Shown here in pieces: positions 9,094 through 18,256 of a stretch of DNA of 64,000 nucleotides (within the stretch, counting starts at the first letter, position 1; each line of letters starts with the position of its first letter). Under the pieces are notes generated by a model. It was not told the origin of the DNA. It made no database searches and saw only the letters and a program-made list of their open reading frames with translations. This stretch comes from DATLZU01 sp035573855. Its GTDB lineage: Bacteria > Nitrospirota > Nitrospiria > Nitrospirales > Nitrospiraceae. The position numbers and the translations under genes are program-made. Location of the stretch: positions 1 through 64,000 of the forward strand of contig DATLZU010000035.1 of assembly GCA_035573855.1 (NCBI GenBank). The letters are read 5' to 3'.

Positions 9094-10026
9094 GTGAGCG
9101 CACGAAAGGCGATGTCGGTAGGGGTGTTGGTTGCAGTGGCCGTGGGCGGTGCGAGCTGGGCGTTGGATGTCGCGGACGTGACGCCTGAATGGACCCCGGA
9201 AGGGAAGAAGATCGCCGTGGAGCGGGCGAAGTTGCCCGCCAGGGACGAGATGGTGCGCATCCCGGCTGGTTGGTTTCTGATGGGCAGCGACAAGAAGGTG
9301 GACAGGAACGCCTACCAGCCGGAATTCCCGCAGCGGAAAGTCTACCTGGACGCCTATGACATCGACAAATATGAAGTGACGACCGTGCAGTTTCTGAGGT
9401 TTGTCCTGGCGACGAACCGTCCGCCGCTGGTGGATTGGAAGTACGACGGCGGCAACTTTCAGGAAGCGATGGCATCCCATCCGGTGATGCACGTGTCGTG
9501 GTACGAGGCGGACGCGTACTGCCAATGGGCCGGCAAGCGCCTGCCGACCGAAGCCGAATGGGAAAAAGCGGCACGGGGCGACGACGGGCGCATCTACCCC
9601 TGGGGGAACCAGCCGGCCGGATTGTCGCGCGCGAACTTCGGCCGAACGGGATTGTCGGGGCCGGTCCGCGATCGACCGGAGCGGCTGCTGCTCTATCCAC
9701 CGATCATCTCCGTGGACAAGTACGAGAATGCGGTCAGCCCGTACGGAGTGTTCCAAATGGCGGGTAACGTCGCGGAGTGGGTGGCAGACTGGTACGACCC
9801 CGCCTACTACAAGATCGCACCGGAGAAGAATCCCAAAGGACCGGAGCGCGGTACACAGAAAGCCTTTCGCGGAGGAGGATGGATCGACAGTACGCCGGCC
9901 GTTCGAGTCGCCCAGCGCAACGGAACCGATCCGAACACGAAAATGAACTGGCTCGGCTTCCGCTGCGCGCGTGACGCGAAGGAGAGCGGGGACCAGGCCG
10001 AAGCGAAGCCGCGGCAAACCGGCTAA
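9094..10026 (+). CDS. FGE-sulfatase (SUMF1)-fold protein, exported, lacking catalytic cysteines
   Basis: A 310-residue protein with an N-terminal signal-like segment and a formylglycine-generating-enzyme fold: MVRIPAGWFLMGS, YDIDKYEVTTVQFLRF, AYCQWAGKRLPTEAEWEKAARG, YPWGN, GNVAEWVADWYD and WLGFRCA. In true aerobic FGEs the segment after RGGSW carries the copper-binding cysteines. Here it reads RGGGWIDSTPAVRVAQRN, with no cysteine, so sulfatase activation is unlikely. The GTG start has GGAGGGGAGG upstream. The homologous gene at 10988-11854 lies close by on the opposite strand. It may be a structural or binding subunit of a periplasmic complex (inference). Confidence 0.8.
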   Translation: MSARKAMSVGVLVAVAVGGASWALDVADVTPEWTPEGKKIAVERAKLPARDEMVRIPAGWFLMGSDKKVDRNAYQPEFPQRKVYLDAYDIDKYEVTTVQFLRFVLATNRPPLVDWKYDGGNFQEAMASHPVMHVSWYEADAYCQWAGKRLPTEAEWEKAARGDDGRIYPWGNQPAGLSRANFGRTGLSGPVRDRPERLLLYPPIISVDKYENAVSPYGVFQMAGNVAEWVADWYDPAYYKIAPEKNPKGPERGTQKAFRGGGWIDSTPAVRVAQRNGTDPNTKMNWLGFRCARDAKESGDQAEAKPRQTG

Positions 10027-10088
10027 CCCGAATGGAGCGAAGCTTTTGAGCTCGGCGGACCGCTGTCACGATCTCTCATCCCTGATCT

Positions 10089-10955
10089 CTAAGAACTCCG
10101 ACGTTTGGCATCGAGAAAAAGATGCGCCCGCTCGCTGGTCTCTTTGACCAGGGTGCCCATTTTGGGATGGGAGGGCTCCAGGTCCACGGGCAGGCCATAG
10201 CGGCGAAGGCGCTCACTGGCGGTCGGGCCGATCGAAGCCAAGACGATGCGTTGCAGCGCATGCCGAAACTGGTCCGTCGTCTTGTCCTCCTCCAGTAGTT
10301 GCATCAGATGGTCCACTTGCGCCGCGTTCGTGATCAGTACCACGTCCACCCGGCCGGCGAGGATCGCGTTCAGCGCCTGTTTGAGCGGGCTGGTATCCTC
10401 CGGCAACGCCCACCGATAGACAGGCACCCGCGTCACGCGAGCGCCGCGCTCGTCTAATGCCTTGAGCAATTCCGTGTTCGAGACGCCGTATTCCTGCACG
10501 GCGACGTGAAGGCCCTGGACCGGCTTGTGTGCGTCGATGGTCTGAAGGATGTCACGCCAAGTGTTGGGCTCCGGGACGGTCAGTTCAGGCGCCAGACCGA
10601 GGTCTTTGAGAACCGCCACTGGCTTCAGCCCCCGTGCGACGAGGCACGCGCGGGAGAGCGCCGCCGTGACGGCCTTCCGCGGATAGCGGGTCTGCAGCAC
10701 GTCCACCAGCGCGCGCGTCCCCACACCGGTAAGCAGGATGACCATGTCTACCTGACCGACCAGCAGTTGCTCGCCGAACCGGAGCGCCTCCGCGTTGTTC
10801 TCCAGCGGGACCTCGCGCAACGCGGGAGCGACGAGCGGACGGCCACCATGCCGTGTGATCAACCGCGCCATCTCGGCAGCCATACGGCTCTCGAAGGCGG
10901 CGACCGTCAGTCCTTCAAAGTTTGATTTCGAGAGCCGGTGATTCAGCACGGTCAT
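10089..10955 (-). CDS. hemD: Uroporphyrinogen-III synthase
   Basis: A 288-residue HemD-family protein, the enzyme that cyclises hydroxymethylbilane to uroporphyrinogen III for haem, siroheme and cobalamin. Recognisable features are VAAFESRMAAEMARLITRHG, the LLTGVGTRAL segment, VAVQEYG..N..L and VLITNAAQVDHLMQLL, and a late IGPTASERLRRYG. HemD sequences diverge widely, and this assignment rests on the overall pattern. It lies 32 bases downstream of an FGE-like gene in the same direction, so the two are probably co-transcribed. No other haem gene is in the window. Confidence 0.8.
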   Translation of the reverse strand: MTVLNHRLSKSNFEGLTVAAFESRMAAEMARLITRHGGRPLVAPALREVPLENNAEALRFGEQLLVGQVDMVILLTGVGTRALVDVLQTRYPRKAVTAALSRACLVARGLKPVAVLKDLGLAPELTVPEPNTWRDILQTIDAHKPVQGLHVAVQEYGVSNTELLKALDERGARVTRVPVYRWALPEDTSPLKQALNAILAGRVDVVLITNAAQVDHLMQLLEEDKTTDQFRHALQRIVLASIGPTASERLRRYGLPVDLEPSHPKMGTLVKETSERAHLFLDAKRRSS

Positions 10956-10987
10956 CGAATCCAGTGGTAACGCCGGGTCATCAAATC

Positions 10988-11854
10988 CTACTTGGCCACT
11001 GCGTCCTTAGCACATCGGAACCCGGTCGATTCGTTGCGGATCGTCGGATCGCTTTTGACCCGGGTGAAGATGCGCACGAGCGGCGTCTCGACCTGCCAGC
11101 CGGAACTGCGAAGCACCTTGTGCGTGCCGGTCTCCGGTCCTTTGGGATTCTTGGCCGGGCTCTTTTCGTAGTAGGTCGGATCGTACCAATCCGCCACCCA
11201 TTCCCAGACGTTGCCCGCCATATCGTAGGCGCCATAGGGGCTCTTCCCGGCTTCGTAGCTGCCCACCGGCATGAGTGTCTTCTCGCCGATCCATTGCTGG
11301 TTGTAGTTGAGGTGCTTGGCCGTCGGTTCGACGTTGCCCCAGGGAAAGCGGCGGTCCTCCGTGCCCTTGGCGGCTTTTTCCCATTCGGCTTCGGTCGGCA
11401 GGCGCTTACCGGCCCATTGGCAGTAGGCTTCCGCATCGTACCAATCGACGTTGACGACGGGCCGGTCGGTCAAGGACTCGGAGATCGCGACACCCTGCCA
11501 CAGGTTGCGGGTGGGATTCTTGGGATTTTGCGGCACGCGATGGCCGGTGGCTTTGACGAAGGCCAGGTACCGACCATTGGTGACTTCATATTTGTCGATG
11601 TAGAACGCATCCAAGTAGACCTCATGGCGAGGATACTCGTCGCGACCGCCGTCTCGGTCGCCAGCCGGCACGCCCATGGGAAAGAGCCCAGCCGGTACGA
11701 GGACCATCGGCGCGCCATCTTGGCCGATGATCTCGATCGGTAATTCCTTGGGGTCTGGCGATGAAGCGGCCAGGGTTGGGATGGCCAGGATCGCCAGGAC
11801 GGCAGACAGAAATAGGACGAAAACGACGAGCGAGAGAACGGTTCGAACGTCCAT
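10988..11854 (-). CDS. FGE-sulfatase (SUMF1)-fold protein, exported, lacking catalytic cysteines
   Basis: A 288-residue paralogue of the gene at 9094. Starting at the ATG at 11854 (AAGGAG ten bases upstream) it has a signal peptide (VLSLVVFVLFLSAVLAILAI). The SUMF1 fold follows: MVLVPAGLFPMG, FYIDKYEVTNGRYLAF, AYCQWAGKRLPTEAEWEKAAKG, FPWGN, GNVWEWVADWYDPTYY and GFRCAKDA. The segment equivalent to the FGE active site is LRSSGWQVETPLVRIFTR, again without cysteines. It precedes hemD, suggesting a link to haem-protein biogenesis or an electron-transfer complex, though this is inference only. Confidence 0.8.
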   Translation of the reverse strand: MDVRTVLSLVVFVLFLSAVLAILAIPTLAASSPDPKELPIEIIGQDGAPMVLVPAGLFPMGVPAGDRDGGRDEYPRHEVYLDAFYIDKYEVTNGRYLAFVKATGHRVPQNPKNPTRNLWQGVAISESLTDRPVVNVDWYDAEAYCQWAGKRLPTEAEWEKAAKGTEDRRFPWGNVEPTAKHLNYNQQWIGEKTLMPVGSYEAGKSPYGAYDMAGNVWEWVADWYDPTYYEKSPAKNPKGPETGTHKVLRSSGWQVETPLVRIFTRVKSDPTIRNESTGFRCAKDAVAK

Positions 11855-12176
11855 AGTGCTGAACTCCTTAGTTTCGTCGCGAGAGAGTGACCGGTATCCT
11901 ATCATAGGCAGTCGGGGAACGGACAGATACAGAGAATACTCAAGGCCAGGGCGAACGCGCCTGTTGGCCGGAATTTCCGTTGACGGGATGACGGCATCTC
12001 CCTACTATAACCGCCAGGAAAGCGGCGAATAGGCAAAGCGAATTACCAAAATGGAGAGCAGGGATTCGCCTGTGAGCCTGATGCTTGCGCGGCTGGCTGA
12101 AAATCGAAGCGACAAGTGGGAGCGGACGGCCTCACACTGTGCGCTGCTCGCTGCCGGCTGTTCGCTCTTGTAGCAG

Positions 12177-12605
12177 ATGTCCATAACGATACCACCGCAT
12201 CGAGGGCTGCGCCACTTGGCGTTGCGAGTGACCGACCTCAAACGATCGAAGCTGTTCTATGAGCGCCTGCTCGGCATGAAGGTCGTCTGGGAGCCGGATC
12301 CCGACAACGTTTATTTCAGCTCAGGGACCGACAATCTGGCCTTGCACCAGATTCCGCAGGCGGAGTTGGCGCAGTACCGTCCTCCGCGCGGCCAGTTGCT
12401 GGATCATTTCGGCGTCGTCCTGGACAGCCCGGAAGCGGTGGATCGAATGTTTCTGGAGGTGAACCGGGAGCTCGATGCGCTGGGCGGAACGCTAGTGAAG
12501 CCGCCCAAGCACCACCGCGACGGGAGCTATTCATTCTATTTCGCCGATCCGGACGGGAATGTCATTCAAGCGCTGTATGAGCCGACGATCAGCAAGAAGA
12601 CGTGA
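12177..12605 (+). CDS. VOC-superfamily (glyoxalase/dioxygenase-fold) protein
   Basis: This 142-residue single-domain protein has two beta-alpha-beta-beta-beta modules of the vicinal oxygen chelate fold. It shows LRHLALRVTDLKRSKLFYERLLGMKV (first metal-ligand His at residue 13), LLDHFGVVLDS (second module His), and the closing FADPDGNVIQALYEP. VOC proteins include glyoxalase I, ring-cleaving dioxygenases and resistance proteins; the reaction here cannot be assigned. The MBL-fold gene follows after about 60 bases, and the pair may be co-transcribed. Confidence 0.8.
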   Translation: MSITIPPHRGLRHLALRVTDLKRSKLFYERLLGMKVVWEPDPDNVYFSSGTDNLALHQIPQAELAQYRPPRGQLLDHFGVVLDSPEAVDRMFLEVNRELDALGGTLVKPPKHHRDGSYSFYFADPDGNVIQALYEPTISKKT

Positions 12606-12667
12606 CGCATGAGGCGTGACGCGCAAGGAGAAACTCATTCGCGCCTCACGCCCGACGCCTGACGACG

Positions 12668-14293
12668 ATGTCGATCTGGGACAATTTGCCGCGCGATCAC
12701 TATCTCGGTCTTGCGCCGTGGACGTGGGTCCAGTTGGAGAGCGCCGAGCCGCCCGGCCCGTTCCCCTTTATGGGGGGCGTGGCGCCGGAAGTCGTCGCCA
12801 GCCTGCACGAGGCGCACAGCCTCCTTTTGAGCTGCGTCGAGACAGCGATCAGCGATGTCTTTTCACACCGAGCCCCACTCGACGATCCTAGGAGATCGGT
12901 CCGCCTCGAGGACGCCTACGCCGAACTGGTGCAGTCGCGACCGCACCTGAGCCGGCACATCCACTGCGGCCGCAAGCCGGATGGCACCTTCTATTGGGAG
13001 TTTCCACTGGATCCGACTAAGTCCGCGACCGTCACCAATGCGGGACTGCGCCTCTTTCAAGCGGTCAAGCGTCAGGCGATTCCGTTGGGCTTCGAGCGTC
13101 CGATGGGCCCGGCCGTGGGCAAGCTCCTCGGATTCCTGGATGGGACACATCGGATGGAGGAAATCCGCACGGTGGTGACCTCCGCTGGGAGGGACGCCGA
13201 GCGTACGTTGACGCGATTGATGGAATTGCTGCTCCAGCACGAGTGCCTGGTCCAATCACGCCAGGCAACGGTGCAGACTCGCTGGCTGGAGGCGACGCGG
13301 GATCGGGATACGGTGCACCTCGGCCACGCCGCCCTGCTCTACCGACAACGGGAACAGTTCTTTCTCTTCGATCCTTGGCTCATGCCCTGGTTCGCCGAGG
13401 CGCCGGTGCCGTCGCTTTGGGTCTCACTTTTGCCCCGTCCGTCGGCCATCTTTCTGACGCACGACCACGACGACCACGTGGACCCGCGGACGTTGCTCCA
13501 TCTGCCAAAGGACGTGCCGGTGTTCGTCCCCAGCCGGAGGAACCGGCGCAAGCTGTATTACGACTATCTCCCGCTCCTACGGGAATTGGGTTTTGCGCAG
13601 ATCGTCGAACTGGCGCACGGCGAGACTTGGGCATTCGACGGCGGGGCGGTGGTGTCGGTGCCCTTTTTTGGCGAGGACCCCTGCGACCTCGAAATGCCGC
13701 GCAACTGCTACCTCATCACCGATCGCGGTCATAATACCCTGGTGCACGCGGACAGCGGGCCGACGAACTCGGGCAGATCGGCGATCAAGGAAGGCGTGAT
13801 CCAGGACCTCGTCACGCGCTATGGGCCGATCGCCGCGGTCTTCGCGTCGCAGCAACAACTCCTCGAAGTCCGGACCTACGCCGCCCATGCCTGCCTCTCG
13901 CCTCCCGGCCGCTGGCTGGAGGTCGGCGAGAACGGGTATCTGACCAACGCCTATCTGGCCGAGCTGTGCGCAACCGCCCAAGCCAAGTTCTTCGTGTCCT
14001 ATGCGACCGGCGGCGCCGATTGGTATCCGGATCACCTGTCATTCATGTTCAGCCAGCGCAATCCGGCCCGGACGGCTCTCCTTACCGCGCATTGGGAGCC
14101 GCCGGAAAAGTTAAAAGAACTTCTGGAACCGCAGGGCTGCGGGTATCATTACAGCCGCGCCCTGGATCTCTTTCGACCTCGGTCCGACGGCGGCCTCGAC
14201 GTGCTCTCCATCGCCGACCAACTGTCCCCAATGAATCTGTATCGGCTGGACCACGGCGATCCGCCCTTCGCGCGTCAGGGCGGGAGGGCATAG
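12668..14293 (+). CDS. MBL-fold metallo-hydrolase with N-terminal helical extension
   Basis: A 541-residue protein. The C-terminal half (about residues 215-500) is a metallo-beta-lactamase fold with the metal motif THDHDDH near residues 264-270 and HADSGPTNSGR further on. The N-terminal 200 residues have no enzyme motif; about 130-195 (KLLGFLDGTHRMEEIRTVV, LLLQHECLVQ) resembles small winged-helix or PqqD-like binding modules. It is longer than typical MBL proteins. The ATG gives a plausible N-terminus but lacks a strong ribosome site. It sits 38 bases before the sugar-nucleotide fusion gene, but I cannot say whether it acts in that pathway. Confidence 0.7.
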   Translation: MSIWDNLPRDHYLGLAPWTWVQLESAEPPGPFPFMGGVAPEVVASLHEAHSLLLSCVETAISDVFSHRAPLDDPRRSVRLEDAYAELVQSRPHLSRHIHCGRKPDGTFYWEFPLDPTKSATVTNAGLRLFQAVKRQAIPLGFERPMGPAVGKLLGFLDGTHRMEEIRTVVTSAGRDAERTLTRLMELLLQHECLVQSRQATVQTRWLEATRDRDTVHLGHAALLYRQREQFFLFDPWLMPWFAEAPVPSLWVSLLPRPSAIFLTHDHDDHVDPRTLLHLPKDVPVFVPSRRNRRKLYYDYLPLLRELGFAQIVELAHGETWAFDGGAVVSVPFFGEDPCDLEMPRNCYLITDRGHNTLVHADSGPTNSGRSAIKEGVIQDLVTRYGPIAAVFASQQQLLEVRTYAAHACLSPPGRWLEVGENGYLTNAYLAELCATAQAKFFVSYATGGADWYPDHLSFMFSQRNPARTALLTAHWEPPEKLKELLEPQGCGYHYSRALDLFRPRSDGGLDVLSIADQLSPMNLYRLDHGDPPFARQGGRA

Positions 14294-14331
14294 CCTTCAG
14301 ATCCTGTGCAGGTGCTGCCCGCGGTGAACCA

Positions 14332-15939
14332 ATGGCCAGTGTAGAGGCTTCTCAACAGCTCTCCCTGCCTCGCGTGGCGGTGGTTGGCTCTGGCTATTGG
14401 GGCAAAAATCTCGTCCGCAATTTCCACGAGTTGGGGGTGCTCGCGGCGATCTGCGACAGCAACGAGGACACGCTGCGGCAATTCGCCGGTCAGTACCCGG
14501 GGTGCCGGACCTATCGGGCCTTCGGCGAAGTGTTGCGGGACGAGTCGATCGCCGGGGTCGCCATCGCGACGCCGGCGGAGACCCATGCCAACCTGGTGCG
14601 GGAGGCGCTGCTGGCCGGCAAGGACGTGTGCGTGGAGAAGCCTCTGTGTTTGTCCGTTCAAACCGGCGAAAGTTTGGTCGCGCTGGCCCAGGAACGCGGA
14701 CGTATTCTGATGGTCGGCCATCTCTTGTGGTACCACCCGGCGGTCCTGCGGTTGAAGGAACTGGTCGAAGGCGGAGAGCTCGGACGCATCCAGTACATTT
14801 ATTCGAATCGGCTCAACCTGGGAAAGATCCGGCGCGAAGAAAACATCCTGTGGTCGTTCGCGCCCCACGACATTTCGGTCATTTTGGGCTTGCTCGGCGA
14901 GATGCCCGATACGGTCCATGCGCAGGGCGGCAACTATCTCCACCAGCGGATCGCGGACGTCACGGTGAGTTTGCTGTCCTTCCCCAGCGGCGTGAAGGCG
15001 CACGTGTTCGTGTCGTGGCTGCATCCGTACAAAGAGCAGAAGCTCATCGTAGTTGGCGACCGGAAAATGGCGGTCTTCGACGACCTGGAAAAGAAAGACA
15101 AGCTGCTGCTGTACCCGCATTCCATCGAATGGAAACATCACGTGCCGGTGCCGAACAAAGCGGAAGCGCAGACCGTTGCGGTCGAGTCGGTCGAGCCGCT
15201 GCGGGCCGAGTGTCAGCACTTTCTCGACTGCATCCGCTTCCGTCGCCAACCGAGGACGGACGGGCAGGAGGGGCTCCGGGTCCTCCGCGTGCTCCAACAA
15301 TGCCAGGAGGCGCTGGAGGTGCGGCCGTTTCTGTCCGCCGCCCCGTCGCCCAAGCCGATCCCGCCGGCGCGCCCCTATTTCGCCCATGAATCCGCCTTCA
15401 TCGACGAGGGCGTGGAGATCGGGGAGGGCACGAGCATCTGGCACGTCTCGCACGTGCTCAAAGGGTCCCGCATCGGCAAGAACTGCAAGATCGGCCAGAA
15501 CGTGGTAATCGGTCCCAACGTGGTGGTCGGCGACGGCGTCAAGATCCAAAACAACGTCTCGGTCTACGAAGGGGTCACGCTGGAGGACGGCGTCTTCTGC
15601 GGCCCCTCGATGGTGTTCACCAACGTCTTCAACCCGCGCAGCGAAATCCCTCGCATGAAGGAGCTTAAGCCGACGCTGGTCCGTCGGGGCGCGACGCTAG
15701 GCGCCAACTGCACGATCATCTGCGGCATTACCATCGGCCGTTACGCCTTCGTCGGAGCCGGAGCGGTTGTGACGAAAGATGTGCCGGACTATGCGTTGGT
15801 CGTCGGCACTCCCGCGAAGCTCACCGGCTGGATGTGCGAATGCGGCGTGAAGCTGAATGTGAGGGGCGCGAGGGCCGTCTGTCCGGCCTGCGGGAAACGC
15901 TACCGAAAAGAGCGCGACCGGATGACGCCCGCTTCGTGA
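14332..15939 (+). CDS. Fused WlbA-type sugar-nucleotide oxidoreductase and WlbB-type N-acetyltransferase
   Basis: One 535-residue chain joins two enzymes. Residues about 13-340 are a Gfo/Idh/MocA oxidoreductase: VAVVGSGYWGKNLVRNF binds NAD, and CVEKPLCL holds the family Glu-Lys-Pro. Residues about 350-500 are a left-handed beta-helix acyltransferase of hexapeptide repeats (VEIGEGTSIWHVSHVLKGS, NVVIGPNVVVGDGVKIQ, TIGRYAFVGAGAVVTKDVP, VVGTPAKLTGWM). The tail has four cysteines in CEC...CPAC, possibly a zinc site. WlbA/WbpB and WlbB/WbpD act in UDP-2,3-diacetamido-glucuronate synthesis. The aminotransferase of that route is not in the window. The start at 14332 is set by homology. Confidence 0.85.
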   Translation: MASVEASQQLSLPRVAVVGSGYWGKNLVRNFHELGVLAAICDSNEDTLRQFAGQYPGCRTYRAFGEVLRDESIAGVAIATPAETHANLVREALLAGKDVCVEKPLCLSVQTGESLVALAQERGRILMVGHLLWYHPAVLRLKELVEGGELGRIQYIYSNRLNLGKIRREENILWSFAPHDISVILGLLGEMPDTVHAQGGNYLHQRIADVTVSLLSFPSGVKAHVFVSWLHPYKEQKLIVVGDRKMAVFDDLEKKDKLLLYPHSIEWKHHVPVPNKAEAQTVAVESVEPLRAECQHFLDCIRFRRQPRTDGQEGLRVLRVLQQCQEALEVRPFLSAAPSPKPIPPARPYFAHESAFIDEGVEIGEGTSIWHVSHVLKGSRIGKNCKIGQNVVIGPNVVVGDGVKIQNNVSVYEGVTLEDGVFCGPSMVFTNVFNPRSEIPRMKELKPTLVRRGATLGANCTIICGITIGRYAFVGAGAVVTKDVPDYALVVGTPAKLTGWMCECGVKLNVRGARAVCPACGKRYRKERDRMTPAS

Positions 15940-15998
15940 TTGTGGCCTGGGCGAAACGGGGTGATCCTAGATCGCGTGAGCGGGTGAAGGAGCGCACA

Positions 15999-17030
15999 GT
16001 GAGTCAATCGAACGCGGCTGATCCGGTGATCCTGGTGACCGGCGTAGCCGGCTTCATCGGCTACCACGTCGCGCGACGACTGCTCGAGCGCGGCGACCGG
16101 GTGGTAGGGTTGGACAACGTCAATGCGTACTACGACGTCCGGCTGAAAGAGGCGCGCTTGGCCCAGTTGTCGCCGTTCGAGCGTTTCCGGTTCGTCAAAC
16201 TGGATCTGGCCGACCGCCGCGGCATGCGGGCGCTCTTCGCGGACCATCCCGTCCGCTGCGTCGTGCACTTGGCCGCCCAGGCGGGCGTCCGCTACTCACT
16301 GGTCAACCCGCACGCCTACACCGACAGCAATATCGAGGGGTTCATGAACATCCTGGAGGGATGTCGGCTCGCGCGGGTGGAGCACCTGGTGTACGCCTCC
16401 TCCAGTTCGGTGTACGGCGGGAACACGCACATGCCCTTTTCGGTGCACGACAATGTGGACCATCCGGTGTCGCTCTACGCCGCGAGCAAAAAGGCCAACG
16501 AGCTGATGGCCCATTGCTACGCGCATCTGTACAAAATTCCCTGCACGGGTTTGCGGTTTTTCACCGTGTATGGGCCATGGGGCAGGCCGGACATGGCGCT
16601 CTTCATCTTCACCAGGGCGATTCTGGAAGGCCGTCCGATCGAGGTCTTCAACTACGGCCGGATGCAGCGCGACTTCACCTACATCGACGACATCGCCGAG
16701 GGTGTGGTCCGGGCCCTCGATCGCCCGGCGCAACCCGATCCAGCCTGGTCCGGCGAGCGGCCAGACCCCGGTACCAGTTCTGCGCCCTATCGCCTCTACA
16801 ACATCGGGAACCACCAGCCGGTCGATCTGCTCCGCTTCATCGAGGTGCTCGAGCAGGCGCTCGGCAAAAAAGCTGAGAAGAAGCTCCTCCCCATGCAGCC
16901 CGGCGATGTGCCTGCCACCTATGCCGATATCGACGACCTTACCCGCGACATGGGCTTCAAACCTACCACGCCGATTGAAGTCGGCATCCCGCGCTTCGTG
17001 CAGTGGTATCGGGAATTTTATAAGGTTTAA
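15999..17030 (+). CDS. UDP-glucuronate 4-epimerase-like NAD-dependent epimerase
   Basis: A 343-residue extended short-chain dehydrogenase. It has the NAD motif TGVAGFIGYHVARRLLERG, AAQAGVRYSLVNPHAY, the catalytic YAASKKANE, and LRFFTVYGPWGRPDMALFIFT, which is characteristic of UDP-glucuronate 4-epimerases making UDP-galacturonate. The GTG at 15999 is chosen because AAGGAG lies six bases upstream; the frame is open further upstream, overlapping the previous gene. UDP-glucuronate could come from the ugd gene near 56 kb. With its upstream neighbour it forms a polysaccharide sugar-nucleotide pair. Confidence 0.85.
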   Translation: MSQSNAADPVILVTGVAGFIGYHVARRLLERGDRVVGLDNVNAYYDVRLKEARLAQLSPFERFRFVKLDLADRRGMRALFADHPVRCVVHLAAQAGVRYSLVNPHAYTDSNIEGFMNILEGCRLARVEHLVYASSSSVYGGNTHMPFSVHDNVDHPVSLYAASKKANELMAHCYAHLYKIPCTGLRFFTVYGPWGRPDMALFIFTRAILEGRPIEVFNYGRMQRDFTYIDDIAEGVVRALDRPAQPDPAWSGERPDPGTSSAPYRLYNIGNHQPVDLLRFIEVLEQALGKKAEKKLLPMQPGDVPATYADIDDLTRDMGFKPTTPIEVGIPRFVQWYREFYKV

Positions 17031-17373
17031 AAGAAAGCATCCCGACAGGCAACCAGGAGGGGCCGGGCTGTCCTACTTCCACTCGCACCCATTACACGCG
17101 AAGCCGAATGGCACAACGGGTTCCCGTCCGTTTGGGTCCGCCGTGGGCCTCATCACCCGTTGCACTCAGCCCGTTGCACTGAAAAGCAACGGACGCCCCG
17201 GCGACGGGTCCCTGGCTCGGCTGCGCCACTTGTCTCGCCCGGAGCTCCGCACGAACGGGACTTCGGACAATGCTCGCCGCCCGTTTTCAACGAGCCCTTC
17301 GGCTCGGCAATGGCAGACGCAAACGGCCTTGGCTTTGAGCGGAAGCAATGAGTCCGGCCATCTTCGCTCTTCA
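17031..17373. other. Gene-free interval between epimerase and HAD phosphatase
   Basis: I find no credible gene in these 343 bases. They hold a 14-base direct duplication (CCCGTTGCACT at 17156-17166 and 17170-17180). The second copy forms a perfect 7-bp hairpin, CCGTTGC at 17171-17177 with GCAACGG at 17186-17192. There is no following T-run, so a terminator role is uncertain, although the flanking genes converge here. Confidence 0.4.
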
Positions 17374-18093
17374 TCAGCCAGGCGAAGCGCTTCCTCCGTG
17401 CTGGGCCAGTCGGTGCTCGATTCCATCCGACGTGATCCCTTCCAGGCTCGGCAGTACCAGATGGGCCTCCGTCAGTTGGTCAACCGGGTAGGTGGTGGCG
17501 AGGGCGACGACCTTCATGCCGGCGGTCAGCGCGGCGCGGATGCCGGCGCGTGAATCTTCGAGGACCAGACATTCGCCCGCCCTGATCAGCGGCGGGCGTG
17601 GCGTTAAAGCATTCAGGCGCTTCAGCGTCAGTTCATAGATCTCCGGGTCCGGCTTGCCGGTGGTTGTGTCTTCAGCCGAGACAATCACCGGGAAATCCCC
17701 CTCAATCGGCGTGCCGCGCAGCGCATAAAGGATCTGCTCGCGCCGTCCGCCGGAAGCGATGGCTAGCCGGCAGGTTTTGGCGGCCGACTTCACGAATTCC
17801 ACAACGCCGGGAAACAGTTCCGGCTTATGGGTTGCGGTATAGTCCCGAAAGAGGACGGCCTTCCGTTCCATGATCGAGCGCAACCTGGCCGGATCACAGG
17901 AGCCGGTTGCCGCCGTGAGCAACGCAGTCGCACAGTTCCGTTCATCCATCCCGAGATAGGTGCCGTAATAGTCTTCTTTGGTCAGCGAGAGTCCGTGCTC
18001 GTTCAGCGCCTGCTGAAAGGTGAGAAGGTGGGGCGTCTCGTCGTCCGCGATGACGCCGTTGAAGTCGAAGATGATCGCTCTGATCCCGGTCAT
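17374..18093 (-). CDS. HAD-superfamily hydrolase (beta-phosphoglucomutase/phosphatase-like)
   Basis: A 239-residue HAD phosphatase. Motif I is IIFDFNGVIADDE; the usual DxD pair here is D-x-N, as in a minority of the superfamily. Motif II is LAIASGGRREQI, and motifs III/IV are GKPDPEIYELTLKRL followed by CLVLEDSRAGIRAALTAGM. The cap lies in residues about 20-85. It probably dephosphorylates a small phosphorylated metabolite. The ATG at 18093 is preferred to a GTG four codons upstream because it starts at the family N-terminus. It is divergent from the antiporter gene. Confidence 0.8.
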   Translation of the reverse strand: MTGIRAIIFDFNGVIADDETPHLLTFQQALNEHGLSLTKEDYYGTYLGMDERNCATALLTAATGSCDPARLRSIMERKAVLFRDYTATHKPELFPGVVEFVKSAAKTCRLAIASGGRREQILYALRGTPIEGDFPVIVSAEDTTTGKPDPEIYELTLKRLNALTPRPPLIRAGECLVLEDSRAGIRAALTAGMKVVALATTYPVDQLTEAHLVLPSLEGITSDGIEHRLAQHGGSASPG

Positions 18094-18256
18094 AGCGCGC
18101 CTCACTCTACCTCACGCGGAAACTTGCAACAAGATGCTCTTGCTTGCCCGTCCGCGCGCCGTCCTGTATGCTCCGGCCTGTTTCCGGTTTTTCAACACAA
18201 GACCGACCCGATGTCGGAGCCGGCGGCCGGCTGCGCATGACGAAAGCCCAGCGCGC

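Noticed and set aside
8386..10017. A 543-codon open frame on the minus strand across the DUF4412-like and FGE-like genes
   Set aside because: The sense strand encodes recognisable proteins with good starts and signal peptides. The antisense product has no such features.
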